Shown piece by piece: positions 1 through 5,519 of a stretch of 5,730 nt of DNA. Source of the stretch: DASQDT01 sp036380435 (lineage in GTDB: Bacteria; Acidobacteriota; Blastocatellia; Pyrinomonadales; Pyrinomonadaceae). The notes beneath the pieces were generated by a model that had not been told where the DNA came from, ran no database searches, and saw nothing but the letters and a program-made list of their open reading frames with translations. The translations under genes were made by a program, and so were the position numbers. Where the stretch lies: NCBI GenBank assembly GCA_036380435.1, contig DASVES010000184.1, positions 1-5,730 of the forward strand. Direction: 5' to 3'. The stretch's first letter is position 1, and the number at the start of each line of letters is the position of its first letter.

Positions 1-1
1 C

Positions 2-85
2 TTTCTCGCCTCCGAGCGCGCCTCCTGGATCACCGGCGCCACCCACTCCATCGACGGCGGACGCGCGCAGACCTGCGCCCGCTAA
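2..85 (+). CDS. Short-chain dehydrogenase/reductase (SDR), C-terminal fragment
   Basis: Only the last 27 codons and the TAA stop lie in the window; the gene begins upstream. The visible peptide reads FLASERASWITGATHSIDGG followed by RAQTCAR. The FLAS-(x)4-WITG-(x)4-(V/I)DGG pattern is the usual C-terminal signature of classical NAD(P)-dependent SDR oxidoreductases of the FabG type, where this segment lies near the subunit interface after the last strand of the Rossmann fold. The cofactor motif and the catalytic Ser-Tyr-Lys residues are out of view, so the substrate cannot be told. The atu cluster of Pseudomonas contains SDRs (AtuB, AtuG), so this could belong with the carboxylase and AtuA-family genes downstream. 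An intergenic repeat and an unrelated acetyltransferase separate them, so that link is inference. Confidence 0.75.
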   Translation, partial: FLASERASWITGATHSIDGGRAQTCAR

Positions 86-101
86 GAACAGTATGTACAC
101 A

Positions 102-234
102 CGTGGGACAGGCATTCCTGCCTGTCATGAGCGCAGAGCGCGAACAGGAGATTCGCCGGGTCTCAACGTCGAATAGGCGCGAACAGTTTATTCGCGCTGA
201 AGCGCTCAAGACAGGCAGGAATGCCTGTCCTACA
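102..234. repeat. Intergenic inverted-repeat element, REPIN/MITE-like
   Basis: Two arms of about 43 nt (102-144 and 191-234) are inverted copies of each other, with a few substitutions and a one-base indel, separated by about 46 nt. Each arm carries a perfect 20-nt hairpin core: GACAGGCA-TTCC-TGCCTGTC at 107-126 and its reverse complement, GACAGGCA-GGAA-TGCCTGTC, at 210-229 (8-bp stem, 4-nt loop). Outside the cores the arms share TGAGCGC (129-135, matched by 202-208 on the other strand) and GCGCGAA (138-144, matched by TTCGCGC at 191-197). A further copy of GCGCGAACAG at 177-186 can pair with 191-197 as a small inner hairpin. Two palindromes facing each other across a short spacer is the layout of REP doublets (REPINs) mobilised by RAYT transposases. 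No transposase is present here. Copy number in the genome is unknown to me. Confidence 0.75.
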
Positions 235-250
235 TGACCGCCCCGTAGGC

Positions 251-730
251 ATGCAGGACGAAAAACAATCCGTGCGTTTCAACATCCGACCGGCCGCGCC
301 GGGCGAGGCCGCGTCGCTCACGGAACTCGCCGTCCGCTCCAAGTCTCACTGGGGCTACGACGCTGAGTTTATTGATGACAGCCGTGCTGATTTGACCGTC
401 ACTCCCAACGCAATCGACGCCGGACGCGTCTTCGTCGCCGAATCGGCGGGCGTCGTCGCCGGCTTCTACAGCCTGAGCGGCGAGGGCGAAGAGGCGGAGG
501 TGGAATTGCTCTTCGTCGAGCCGCGTCAGATCGGCACGGGAGCGGGCCGCGCCCTCTGGCGTCACGCCGCCGCGACGGCCCGCCGGCTCGGCTTTCGCAC
601 CCTCGTCGTCGCGAGCGACCCCTTCGCCGAACCCTTCTACCGCGCGATGGGCGCCGAGCGCGTCGGCGAGCGGGAGTCGATTGTCCGCGCCGGGCGAATG
701 CTGCCGTTGCTTCGATATCCGCTCGACTAA
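251..730 (+). CDS. GNAT family N-acetyltransferase
   Basis: A 159-residue protein of the Gcn5-related N-acetyltransferase fold, which transfers acetyl from acetyl-CoA to an amine; the acceptor is unknown. It opens with the typical first strand (FNIRPA, about residues 10-15) and an N-terminal helix ending in the K31-S-H-W-G-Y36 motif seen in one GNAT subfamily. Strand beta4 and the acetyl-CoA pyrophosphate loop follow: V84-E-L-L-F-V-E90, then R92-Q-I-G-T-G97-A-G (the R/Q-x-x-G-x-G/A signature). Near the end, DPFAEPFYRAMGAERVGE is the usual alpha4/beta6-7 region. The frame stays open upstream to an ATG at 221, but that ATG lies inside the hairpin core of the repeat, and the ten extra residues (MPVLHDRPVG) match nothing in the fold. 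I therefore prefer the ATG at 251; a GTG at 272 is also possible. No strong ribosome binding site is visible. It is probably a single-gene unit unrelated to its neighbours. Confidence 0.85.
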   Translation: MQDEKQSVRFNIRPAAPGEAASLTELAVRSKSHWGYDAEFIDDSRADLTVTPNAIDAGRVFVAESAGVVAGFYSLSGEGEEAEVELLFVEPRQIGTGAGRALWRHAAATARRLGFRTLVVASDPFAEPFYRAMGAERVGERESIVRAGRMLPLLRYPLD

Positions 731-798
731 ACCCGTGGCGCGGCCTCGACTGAACGGCCCGCGGTCGAGCGCGTTGTCCGACCCCGCACAGAAGCGCA

Positions 799-828
799 TT
801 GTCTTGCCTCGCGCTCATGTGCTATTTT
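799..828 (+). promoter_or_regulatory. Possible sigma-70-type promoter before the carboxylase gene
   Basis: The short AT-richer patch in the 198-base gap after the acetyltransferase contains TTGTCT (799-804) and TATTTT (823-828) separated by 18 nt, each matching 4 of 6 consensus positions. It would start transcription near 835, upstream of both candidate carboxylase starts. The rest of the gap (731-798) holds only a weak 6-bp inverted repeat, CTCGAC/GTCGAG at 745-750 and 764-769, without a T-tract. The call rests on position and loose consensus only. Confidence 0.25.
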
Positions 829-928
829 TCAGCCATCTTCAAGCTCTGAAATCATGTACGAGGCGGGCGGCGGGCCACTTTTTCCGAAGGCCGGTCTCCG
901 TCGTGATGCTGTGACGAAGTCCGAAGCG

Positions 929-2557
929 ATGACGACATCCACAGAGACACGCACACGTCTGCGCCAGTTGACCGGCGAACTCCGCGCGCTCGAAGCGCGC
1001 CTGCGTCTGGGCGGCGGTGAAGACAAGATCGAGCGCCAGCACCAGCAGGGCAAGCTCACCGCGCGCGAGCGCACCGCGCGGCTCTTCGACCGCGACTCCT
1101 ACACGCAGGAGATCGGCCTGCTCGTCGCCTACGACGAGTACAAGGGCGCGGCCCCGGCCGCCGGCGTCGTCACATCGGTCGGGCGCGTGAGCGGGCGCGA
1201 GTGCGTGGTCGTCGCCAACGACGCGACCGTCAAGGCCGGCTCGTGGTGGCCCGAGACGATCAAGAAAATCCTGCGGGCGCAGGAGATCGCGATGCGCTCG
1301 CGGGTGCCGATCATCTACCTCGTCGATTCGGCGGGCGTGAACCTGCCCTATCAGGGCGGAGTCTTTCCCGGTCAGTACGGCGCGGCGCGCATCTTTTATT
1401 ACAACTCGATCATGCGCCGCTATCTGCACGTCCCGCAGGTGTCGGCCGTGATGGGGCCGTGCGTGGCGGGCGGCGCATACCTGCCCGCGCTCTCCGACAT
1501 CATCATCATGGTCGAGGGCACTTCGTTCATGGGCCTCGGCGGCGCGAACCTCGTCAAGGGCGCGACGGGGCAGACCATCGACAACGAGACGCTGGGCGGG
1601 GCGCGCACGCACACGGAAGTTTCCGGCGTCGCCCACTACCGCGCGAAAACGGACGAGGAGTGCATCGAGAAGATTCGCGAGGTCGTCTCGGAGTTGCCGG
1701 CCGCGCCGGCGACACGCGTCTCGACGAGCGAGCCGAGCGATGCGGCCCGGCCCTTGGAAGACCTCTACGAGATCATCCCCGAAGACCACCGGCATCCTTA
1801 CGACGCGCGCGAAGTCCTGCGCTGCCTGCTCGACGGCGGGCATCTCGATGAGTTTCAGTCCGACTACGCCTCCGAGATGGTCACGGGCCATGCGCGCCTG
1901 CGAGGGCTTCAGGTCGGCGTCATCGCCAACAACCGCGGCCTCATCCGTCGCCCCGGAGGCGGAGCGCCGAAATTCGGCGGCATCATCTACACGGAGTCGG
2001 CCGAGAAGGTCGCTTACTTCATCGAGACGTGCAACCGACATCGCACGCCGCTCGTGTTCGTGCAGGACGTGTCGGGCTTCATGGTCGGGGCCGAGGCCGA
2101 GCACAGTGGGATCATCCGCGCCGGGGCGCGCTTCGTCGAGGCGATGGCGACGGCCTCCGTGCCGAAGATCGTGCTCACGATCAACCACGCGTCGGGCGCC
2201 GGCTACTACGCGATGGCCGGGCAGGGCTTCGACCCCGACTTCATCTTCAGTTGGCCCACCGGAAGGATGGGCGTGATGGAGGGCGACTCGGCGGTGATGG
2301 CCATCTACGGCACGCAGCTCGAAAAGCTCAAACGCGAAGGGCGTGAGCCGGACGAACGAATGCGCGAGGAGATGGAGCGCGTCCGCGCCGACTACGACCA
2401 GCAACTCGACGCCCGGTACGCCGCCGCGCGCGGCTTCGTGGACGCCGTGCTGGCCCCCGAGGAGACGCGCGACGCGCTGGAGCTGGCCCTGCGCGTGAGC
2501 CTCAACTTCGACGGGCCGCACCTCGGCGCCTTCGTCCTGCCCCCAACGCTTGCGTGA
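929..2557 (+). CDS. Acyl-CoA carboxylase, carboxyltransferase (beta) subunit, methylcrotonyl/geranyl-CoA type
   Basis: This 542-residue protein is the carboxyltransferase half of a biotin-dependent acyl-CoA carboxylase, which moves CO2 from carboxybiotin to an acyl-CoA in the cytoplasm. Both crotonase-like halves are present. The N-terminal half has GGGEDKIERQHQQGKLTARE (28-47), a LVDSAG segment and the first oxyanion loop G176-P-C-V-A-G-G-A183. The C-terminal half has GVIANNRG, FVQDVSGFMVG and the second loop S422-G-A-G-Y-Y-A-M429. Length fits the family (about 510-540). The LVDSAGxxLPxQxxVFP stretch and the charged helical insert at about 460-500 resemble methylcrotonyl-CoA/geranyl-CoA carboxylase beta (LiuB/AtuC) and related unassigned carboxylases more than propionyl-CoA carboxylase. 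The biotin carboxylase/carrier alpha subunit it needs is not in the window. ATG 929 is chosen because family similarity begins just after it; GTG 911 and ATG 854 are in-frame alternatives, and all have weak ribosome sites. The AtuA-family gene downstream supports a role in branched-chain or isoprenoid catabolism; the exact substrate is inference. Confidence 0.94.
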   Translation: MTTSTETRTRLRQLTGELRALEARLRLGGGEDKIERQHQQGKLTARERTARLFDRDSYTQEIGLLVAYDEYKGAAPAAGVVTSVGRVSGRECVVVANDATVKAGSWWPETIKKILRAQEIAMRSRVPIIYLVDSAGVNLPYQGGVFPGQYGAARIFYYNSIMRRYLHVPQVSAVMGPCVAGGAYLPALSDIIIMVEGTSFMGLGGANLVKGATGQTIDNETLGGARTHTEVSGVAHYRAKTDEECIEKIREVVSELPAAPATRVSTSEPSDAARPLEDLYEIIPEDHRHPYDAREVLRCLLDGGHLDEFQSDYASEMVTGHARLRGLQVGVIANNRGLIRRPGGGAPKFGGIIYTESAEKVAYFIETCNRHRTPLVFVQDVSGFMVGAEAEHSGIIRAGARFVEAMATASVPKIVLTINHASGAGYYAMAGQGFDPDFIFSWPTGRMGVMEGDSAVMAIYGTQLEKLKREGREPDERMREEMERVRADYDQQLDARYAAARGFVDAVLAPEETRDALELALRVSLNFDGPHLGAFVLPPTLA

Positions 2558-2630
2558 GCGCACCGTAAGGGGCGGCAAAGTTTCAGGGGGGAATAGTTTG
2601 GAATAAAGTCGTTCCAACGCAGCTTTGGAC

Positions 2631-2638
2631 AGGAGGAG
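2631..2638 (+). promoter_or_regulatory. Strong Shine-Dalgarno site for the secreted protein gene
   Basis: AGGAGGAG ends 8 nt before the ATG at 2647 and is the best ribosome binding site in the window, so this start is well fixed. It suggests a higher translation rate than for the neighbouring enzymes, whose sites are weak. Confidence 0.75.
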
Positions 2639-2646
2639 AAACCACC

Positions 2647-3297
2647 ATGAACAGGAAGAGCATCGTCAAGTCGGTCTTCGGTCTCTTCGCGGCCGTGTGC
2701 GCCGCACTCGCCTTCGTCGTCGCCGATGTCGGCGCACTCACGCAGAACACCAACAGCAGTACGACGGAGCAGAACACCAACAGCGACACGACCATGATGG
2801 AGGGCAACGCGAACACGGGCCGGCGCGCTCGGCGTGGCCGGCGCGGCCGCCGCGCGCGCCCCGCGGCCGCCGCCAACGCGGACGCGTCCGGCGCGATGAC
2901 CGATAACACGAACACGTCCGACGCCATGCCGGCGCAGGACGCCGGCATGGCCGACACGCAGAGCACCGGCGGCGGGACGAACGAAGACGTGTCGGGCACC
3001 TACGCGGGCCGCGTCAGAATGTCCGGCGGCCACGAGATGAACGGGGAGGGGACTCTCACCATCACCGGCAACACCTTCACCATCGAGTCCGAGGGGATGA
3101 CGCACAACGGGCGCATCTACGCCGTGAACACGCGCAAGTACATCGGCGCGGCGCTCATCTTCGAGGACTTGACCGACTCGACGACCAACACGCCGCTGGC
3201 GTGCTCGGTGCGCGTCCGCATGGGCCGCACATTCTCAGCGACGCCCGTGCCCGGCTCGCGCAATAAGTGCTGGTTCGCGGGCCGCAAGACCGGGTAG
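2647..3297 (+). CDS. Secreted protein of unknown function with Asn/Thr-rich linker and Arg-rich patch
   Basis: I do not recognise this 216-residue protein. It starts with a clear Sec-type signal peptide: basic MNRKSIVK, a hydrophobic stretch at about 9-28, and a likely cut after V28-G-A30. Cys18 is not in a lipobox. Residues 32-57 are Asn/Thr/Ser-rich and contain two adjacent 9-residue repeats, QNTNSSTTE and QNTNSDTTM. Residues 59-71 form a very basic patch (RRARRGRRGRRAR), followed by an Ala/Asn/Asp/Met-rich linker to about 113. The last hundred residues (DVSGTYAG onward) look like a small beta-rich domain with alternating hydrophobic and polar strands; Cys186 and Cys208 could form a disulfide after export. 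The low-complexity N-terminal part is probably an unfolded spacer that binds acidic partners such as polysaccharide or nucleic acid, but that is speculation. It stands 89 bp after the carboxylase with its own strong ribosome site, and nothing ties it to acyl-CoA metabolism. Confidence 0.75.
   Translation: MNRKSIVKSVFGLFAAVCAALAFVVADVGALTQNTNSSTTEQNTNSDTTMMEGNANTGRRARRGRRGRRARPAAAANADASGAMTDNTNTSDAMPAQDAGMADTQSTGGGTNEDVSGTYAGRVRMSGGHEMNGEGTLTITGNTFTIESEGMTHNGRIYAVNTRKYIGAALIFEDLTDSTTNTPLACSVRVRMGRTFSATPVPGSRNKCWFAGRKTG
2743..2796 (+). repeat. 27-bp tandem duplication inside the secreted protein gene
   Basis: Two adjacent 27-nt units start at 2743 and 2770. Their first 15 bases (CAGAACACCAACAGC) are identical and the rest diverge, giving QNTNSSTTE and QNTNSDTTM. 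A looser third version, DNTNTSDAM, occurs at about 2902-2928. The pattern points to in-frame expansion of the linker by repeat duplication. Confidence 0.7.
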
Positions 3298-3334
3298 GGG
3301 AGGCGGACGTTGCGGCACTTCGCCGGCGGACGCG

Positions 3335-3358
3335 GGCGTCGCTGATCACAGCGTCGCC
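3335..3358 (+). terminator. Hairpin 37 nt after the secreted protein gene
   Basis: GGCGTCGCTG (3335-3344), the loop ATCA and CAGCGTCGCC (3349-3358) form a 10-position stem with a single T-T mismatch. There is no T-run after it, so it does not qualify as a classical intrinsic terminator. It may protect the 3' end of the transcript or help Rho-dependent termination. Confidence 0.35.
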
Positions 3359-3413
3359 GGAGGGGATGGCCCGCCGTCGGGGTGTCAGATGCACCGCCAC
3401 GGCCGAAGGCTTC

Positions 3414-3455
3414 GGGCGGACGGCGCACCCTCGTTCGGGGGTGTGTCGCCCGCCC
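3414..3455 (+). terminator. Long GC-rich hairpin between the secreted protein gene and the AtuA-family gene
   Basis: Bases 3414-3430 pair with 3439-3455: 17 positions, of which 14 are Watson-Crick, two are G-T and one is an A-C mismatch, around an 8-base loop (TCGTTCGG). It is followed by GCTTTGCTT, a poor but present T-rich tract. This is the best terminator candidate in the window for the 2647-3297 gene. A smaller hairpin, CCGAA-GGC-TTCGG (3403-3415), abuts it, and CGCCC at its 3' edge (3449-3453) could instead pair with GGGCG at 3465-3469. The 246-base gap 3298-3543 therefore holds several hairpins and no convincing gene. Confidence 0.4.
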
Positions 3456-3458
3456 GCT

Positions 3459-3523
3459 TTGCTTGGGCGCGCCGCGGGTGGTCTAAACCGAGTTTCTTTA
3501 TTAAACTTCCCCATATCCTAATC
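3459..3523 (+). promoter_or_regulatory. Probable promoter region of the AtuA-family gene
   Basis: After the long hairpin the base composition switches sharply to AT-rich (3482-3523, including CTTTATTAAAC and CATATCCTAAT). One loose promoter reading is TTGCTT (3459-3464), a 17-nt spacer, and TCTAAA (3482-3487), matching 3 of 6 and 4 of 6 consensus bases; TATCCT at 3514-3519 is another -10 candidate. A promoter here fits the AtuA-family gene starting a new transcript with the Nudix gene. The exact elements are uncertain. Confidence 0.3.
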
Positions 3524-3543
3524 GCCAACGAGTCGGGAGTTGA

Positions 3544-4911
3544 ATGAGAGAGAAGATTCGCATCGCCTGCGGGCAGGGCTTCTGGGGCGACATGCTCGAC
3601 GCGCCCGTGCGTCAGGTCGAGGACGGCCCCATCGATTACCTGATGCTCGACTATCTGGCCGAGGTCACGATGTCGATCATGCAGAAGCAGCGAGCGCGCG
3701 ACCCCGAGGCCGGCTACGCGCGCGACTTCGTGCCGCTTATGCGCGACATCCTGCCGGCGTGCGTCGAGCGCGACATCCGCGTGACGGCCAACGCGGGAGG
3801 CGTCAATCCGCAGGGGTGCGCCGCGGCAGTGCGTGAGGCGGCGCGTAGCGTCGGCCTCGGCGGGAAGCTCAAGATCGGCATCGTCAGCGGCGACGACATC
3901 ATGGGCCGTCTCGACGAATTCCTCGCCCGCGGGGTCGAGCTGCGTAACATGGAGACGGGCGAGCCGCTCTCGGCAGTGCGCGCCTCGATCCAGAGCGCCA
4001 ACGTCTATCTCGGCGCGTGGCCGATGGTCGAAGCCCTTGCGCGCGACGCGCGCGTCGTCATCACGGGACGCGCCACGGACACAGGGTTAACGCTCGCGCC
4101 GCTCATTCACGAATTCGGCTGGGGCGAGACGGACTGGGATCGGCTCGCCGCCGGCACCGTCGCCGGTCACATCATCGAGTGCGGCGCACAGTGTTCGGGC
4201 GGCAACTGCCAGTATGAGTGGGAGTCCATCCCCGACATGGCGAACGTCGGCTACCCCATCGTTGAGGCGCAAGCTGACGGCTCTTTCATCGTCACCAAGC
4301 ACGATGGGACGGGCGGGCGCGTCTCGGTGCCTTCGGTAAAGGAACAACTCGTTTACGAAATGGGCGACCCCGGCGAATACATCACGCCCGATTGCGTCGC
4401 CGACTTCACCTCCATCCGTCTCGAAGAGGCGGGGACAGACCGCGTGCGTGTCCACTCGGTCAGGGGCAAACCCGCGACGGAGTTTTACAAGGTCTCAATC
4501 AGCTACTCGGCCGGCTACAAGGCCGTCGGCACGCTCGTCTATTCGTGGCCCGATGCACACAGGAAGGCGCGCGCCGCCGACCAAATCCTGCGCGCGCGCC
4601 TCGAACGGCTCGGCCTCAAGTTCGACGAAATACTCACGGAGTTCGTCGGCGCGAGCGCGACGCACGGGCCGCTGGCCGGCGAGCCTTCGCCGGACGCGCC
4701 CGAAGTGCAACTGCGTGTCGGCGTGCGTGGGCCGGAGCGCGCGGCCGTCGAGCGTTTCACGAAGGAGTTGGCGCCGCTCATCCTGACGGGGCCGCCGGCC
4801 GTCACGGGCTTTGCGGGCGGTCGCCCGAAGGTGGAGGAGGTCGTGGCCTACTGGCCGGCGCTCATCCCGAAGACGGAGATCACGCCGCGCGTGGAGGTCG
4901 AGGAAGTTTGA
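3544..4911 (+). CDS. Acyclic terpene utilization AtuA family protein (DUF1446)
   Basis: This 455-residue protein belongs to the DUF1446/AtuA family, named after a Pseudomonas gene needed for growth on citronellol and geraniol; its biochemical activity is not established. Recognisable segments, in order, are G10-Q-G-F-W-G-D16, the DYLMLDYLAEVTMSI helix, V80-T-A-N-A-G-G-V-N-P89, the SGDDIMG segment, I173-T-G-R-A-T-D179, APLIHEFGW, E212-C-G-A-Q-C-S-G-G-N-C222, and a C-terminal GFAGGRPKVEEVVAYWPALI segment. The start ATG has GGGAG at 3535-3539, 4 nt upstream. The DUF1446 part seems complete, but the C-terminal extension (ferredoxin-like fold) that lengthens Pseudomonas-type AtuA to about 600 residues is absent; some bacteria encode it as a separate small protein. 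Family members commonly sit beside acyl-CoA carboxylase subunits, as here, though the secreted protein gene intervenes. Its stop overlaps the next gene. Confidence 0.92.
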   Translation: MREKIRIACGQGFWGDMLDAPVRQVEDGPIDYLMLDYLAEVTMSIMQKQRARDPEAGYARDFVPLMRDILPACVERDIRVTANAGGVNPQGCAAAVREAARSVGLGGKLKIGIVSGDDIMGRLDEFLARGVELRNMETGEPLSAVRASIQSANVYLGAWPMVEALARDARVVITGRATDTGLTLAPLIHEFGWGETDWDRLAAGTVAGHIIECGAQCSGGNCQYEWESIPDMANVGYPIVEAQADGSFIVTKHDGTGGRVSVPSVKEQLVYEMGDPGEYITPDCVADFTSIRLEEAGTDRVRVHSVRGKPATEFYKVSISYSAGYKAVGTLVYSWPDAHRKARAADQILRARLERLGLKFDEILTEFVGASATHGPLAGEPSPDAPEVQLRVGVRGPERAAVERFTKELAPLILTGPPAVTGFAGGRPKVEEVVAYWPALIPKTEITPRVEVEEV

Positions 4912-5519
4912 GCGAAGGCCGCAACAGCAGGCGCGTGGATGAAGAGGACGCTGGCGAGGCGTCGCTCGCATGGACGCGCGAGAGTTCTGAGCCGCTGGCC
5001 GACTGTCGCGTCTTCAGCGTCCGGCGCGACATGAGTCGCAGCCCGCGCGACGGGGGCGCGCACGACTTCTACGTCATCGAAGCGCCCGACTGGATCAACG
5101 TCATCCCGCTGACGGCGGACGAGCGCGTGGTGATGATCGAGCAGTACAGGCACGGCATTGAAGGTGTGACGCTGGAGATACCGGGCGGCATGGTTGACCC
5201 CGGCGAGACGCCGCGCGAGACGGCCGCGCGCGAAATGCTCGAAGAGACCGGCTACGCCGCGCGCGAGCTGGTCGCGCTCGGGAGCCTGCACCCCAACCCG
5301 GCGATCCAGAACAACCGGATTCACACCTTCCTCGCGCGTGACGCCGAGTTCCAAGGCGCGCCCGTCTTCGACGGCACAGAGCAGACCGTCGTCCGGCTCG
5401 TCCCGCTCGCGCGCGTCCCCGCGCTCATCGCCGACGGGACGATCACACACTCGCTCGTCGTGGCGGGGTTCTACTGGCTGTGGCTATCGCAAAACGGCTT
5501 CGTCGAAGGGGCGGCATGA
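4908..5519 (+). CDS. Nudix hydrolase, ADP-ribose pyrophosphatase-like
   Basis: A protein of about 203 residues with a perfect Nudix box, G94-x5-E100-x7-R108-E-M-L-E112-E-T-G-Y116, whose glutamates bind the catalytic divalent metal. The N-terminal layout (W22-T-R-E-S-S-E-P-L, VFSVRRD, then DFYVIEAPDWINVIPLT and IEQYRHG) and the HPNPAIQNNRIHTFLA stretch after the box match the ADP-ribose/NDP-sugar pyrophosphatase subgroup, which cleaves nucleoside diphosphates linked to another group; the substrate is not proven. The frame is open far upstream inside the AtuA-family gene, so the start must be chosen. TTG 4908 overlaps the preceding stop (TTGA) and has GGAGG at 4893-4897, 10 nt upstream, which fits translational coupling. 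GTG 4935 is the main alternative. ATG 5031 would remove the N-terminal strands conserved in the family. The next gene overlaps its stop by ATGA. Any link to terpene catabolism is not evident. Confidence 0.92.
   Translation: MSEGRNSRRVDEEDAGEASLAWTRESSEPLADCRVFSVRRDMSRSPRDGGAHDFYVIEAPDWINVIPLTADERVVMIEQYRHGIEGVTLEIPGGMVDPGETPRETAAREMLEETGYAARELVALGSLHPNPAIQNNRIHTFLARDAEFQGAPVFDGTEQTVVRLVPLARVPALIADGTITHSLVVAGFYWLWLSQNGFVEGAA

Noticed and set aside
102..234. CRISPR array or bidirectional terminator in the repeat
   Set aside because: There are only two units, in opposite orientation and without regular spacers, so it is not CRISPR. Neither hairpin is followed by a T-run, so an intrinsic terminator is unlikely.
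230..799. Minus-strand frame opposite the acetyltransferase
   Set aside because: It is a composition-driven shadow of the GNAT gene and has no domain of its own.
854..928. Longer N-terminus for the carboxylase, starting at ATG 854
   Set aside because: The extra 25 residues (MYEAGGGPLF...) resemble nothing at the N-terminus of this family, and no ribosome site stands out. It is kept only as an alternative start.
839..2617. 592-codon open frame on the minus strand across the whole carboxylase gene
   Set aside because: Its product is Arg/Ala/Asp/His/Val-rich with no recognisable domain. It is antisense to a clearly conserved gene, and strong GC bias at third positions removes stops from this antisense frame.
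3267..3521. 84-codon + strand frame through the gap before the AtuA-family gene
   Set aside because: It starts inside the previous gene in another frame and covers hairpins and the AT-rich promoter-like region. Its product is low complexity, with no ribosome site.
4392..4907. N-terminal extension of the Nudix frame, a possible fusion protein
   Set aside because: This stretch is an Arg/Gly/Ala-rich out-of-frame reading of the AtuA-family gene; family-like Nudix sequence begins only after about 4970.
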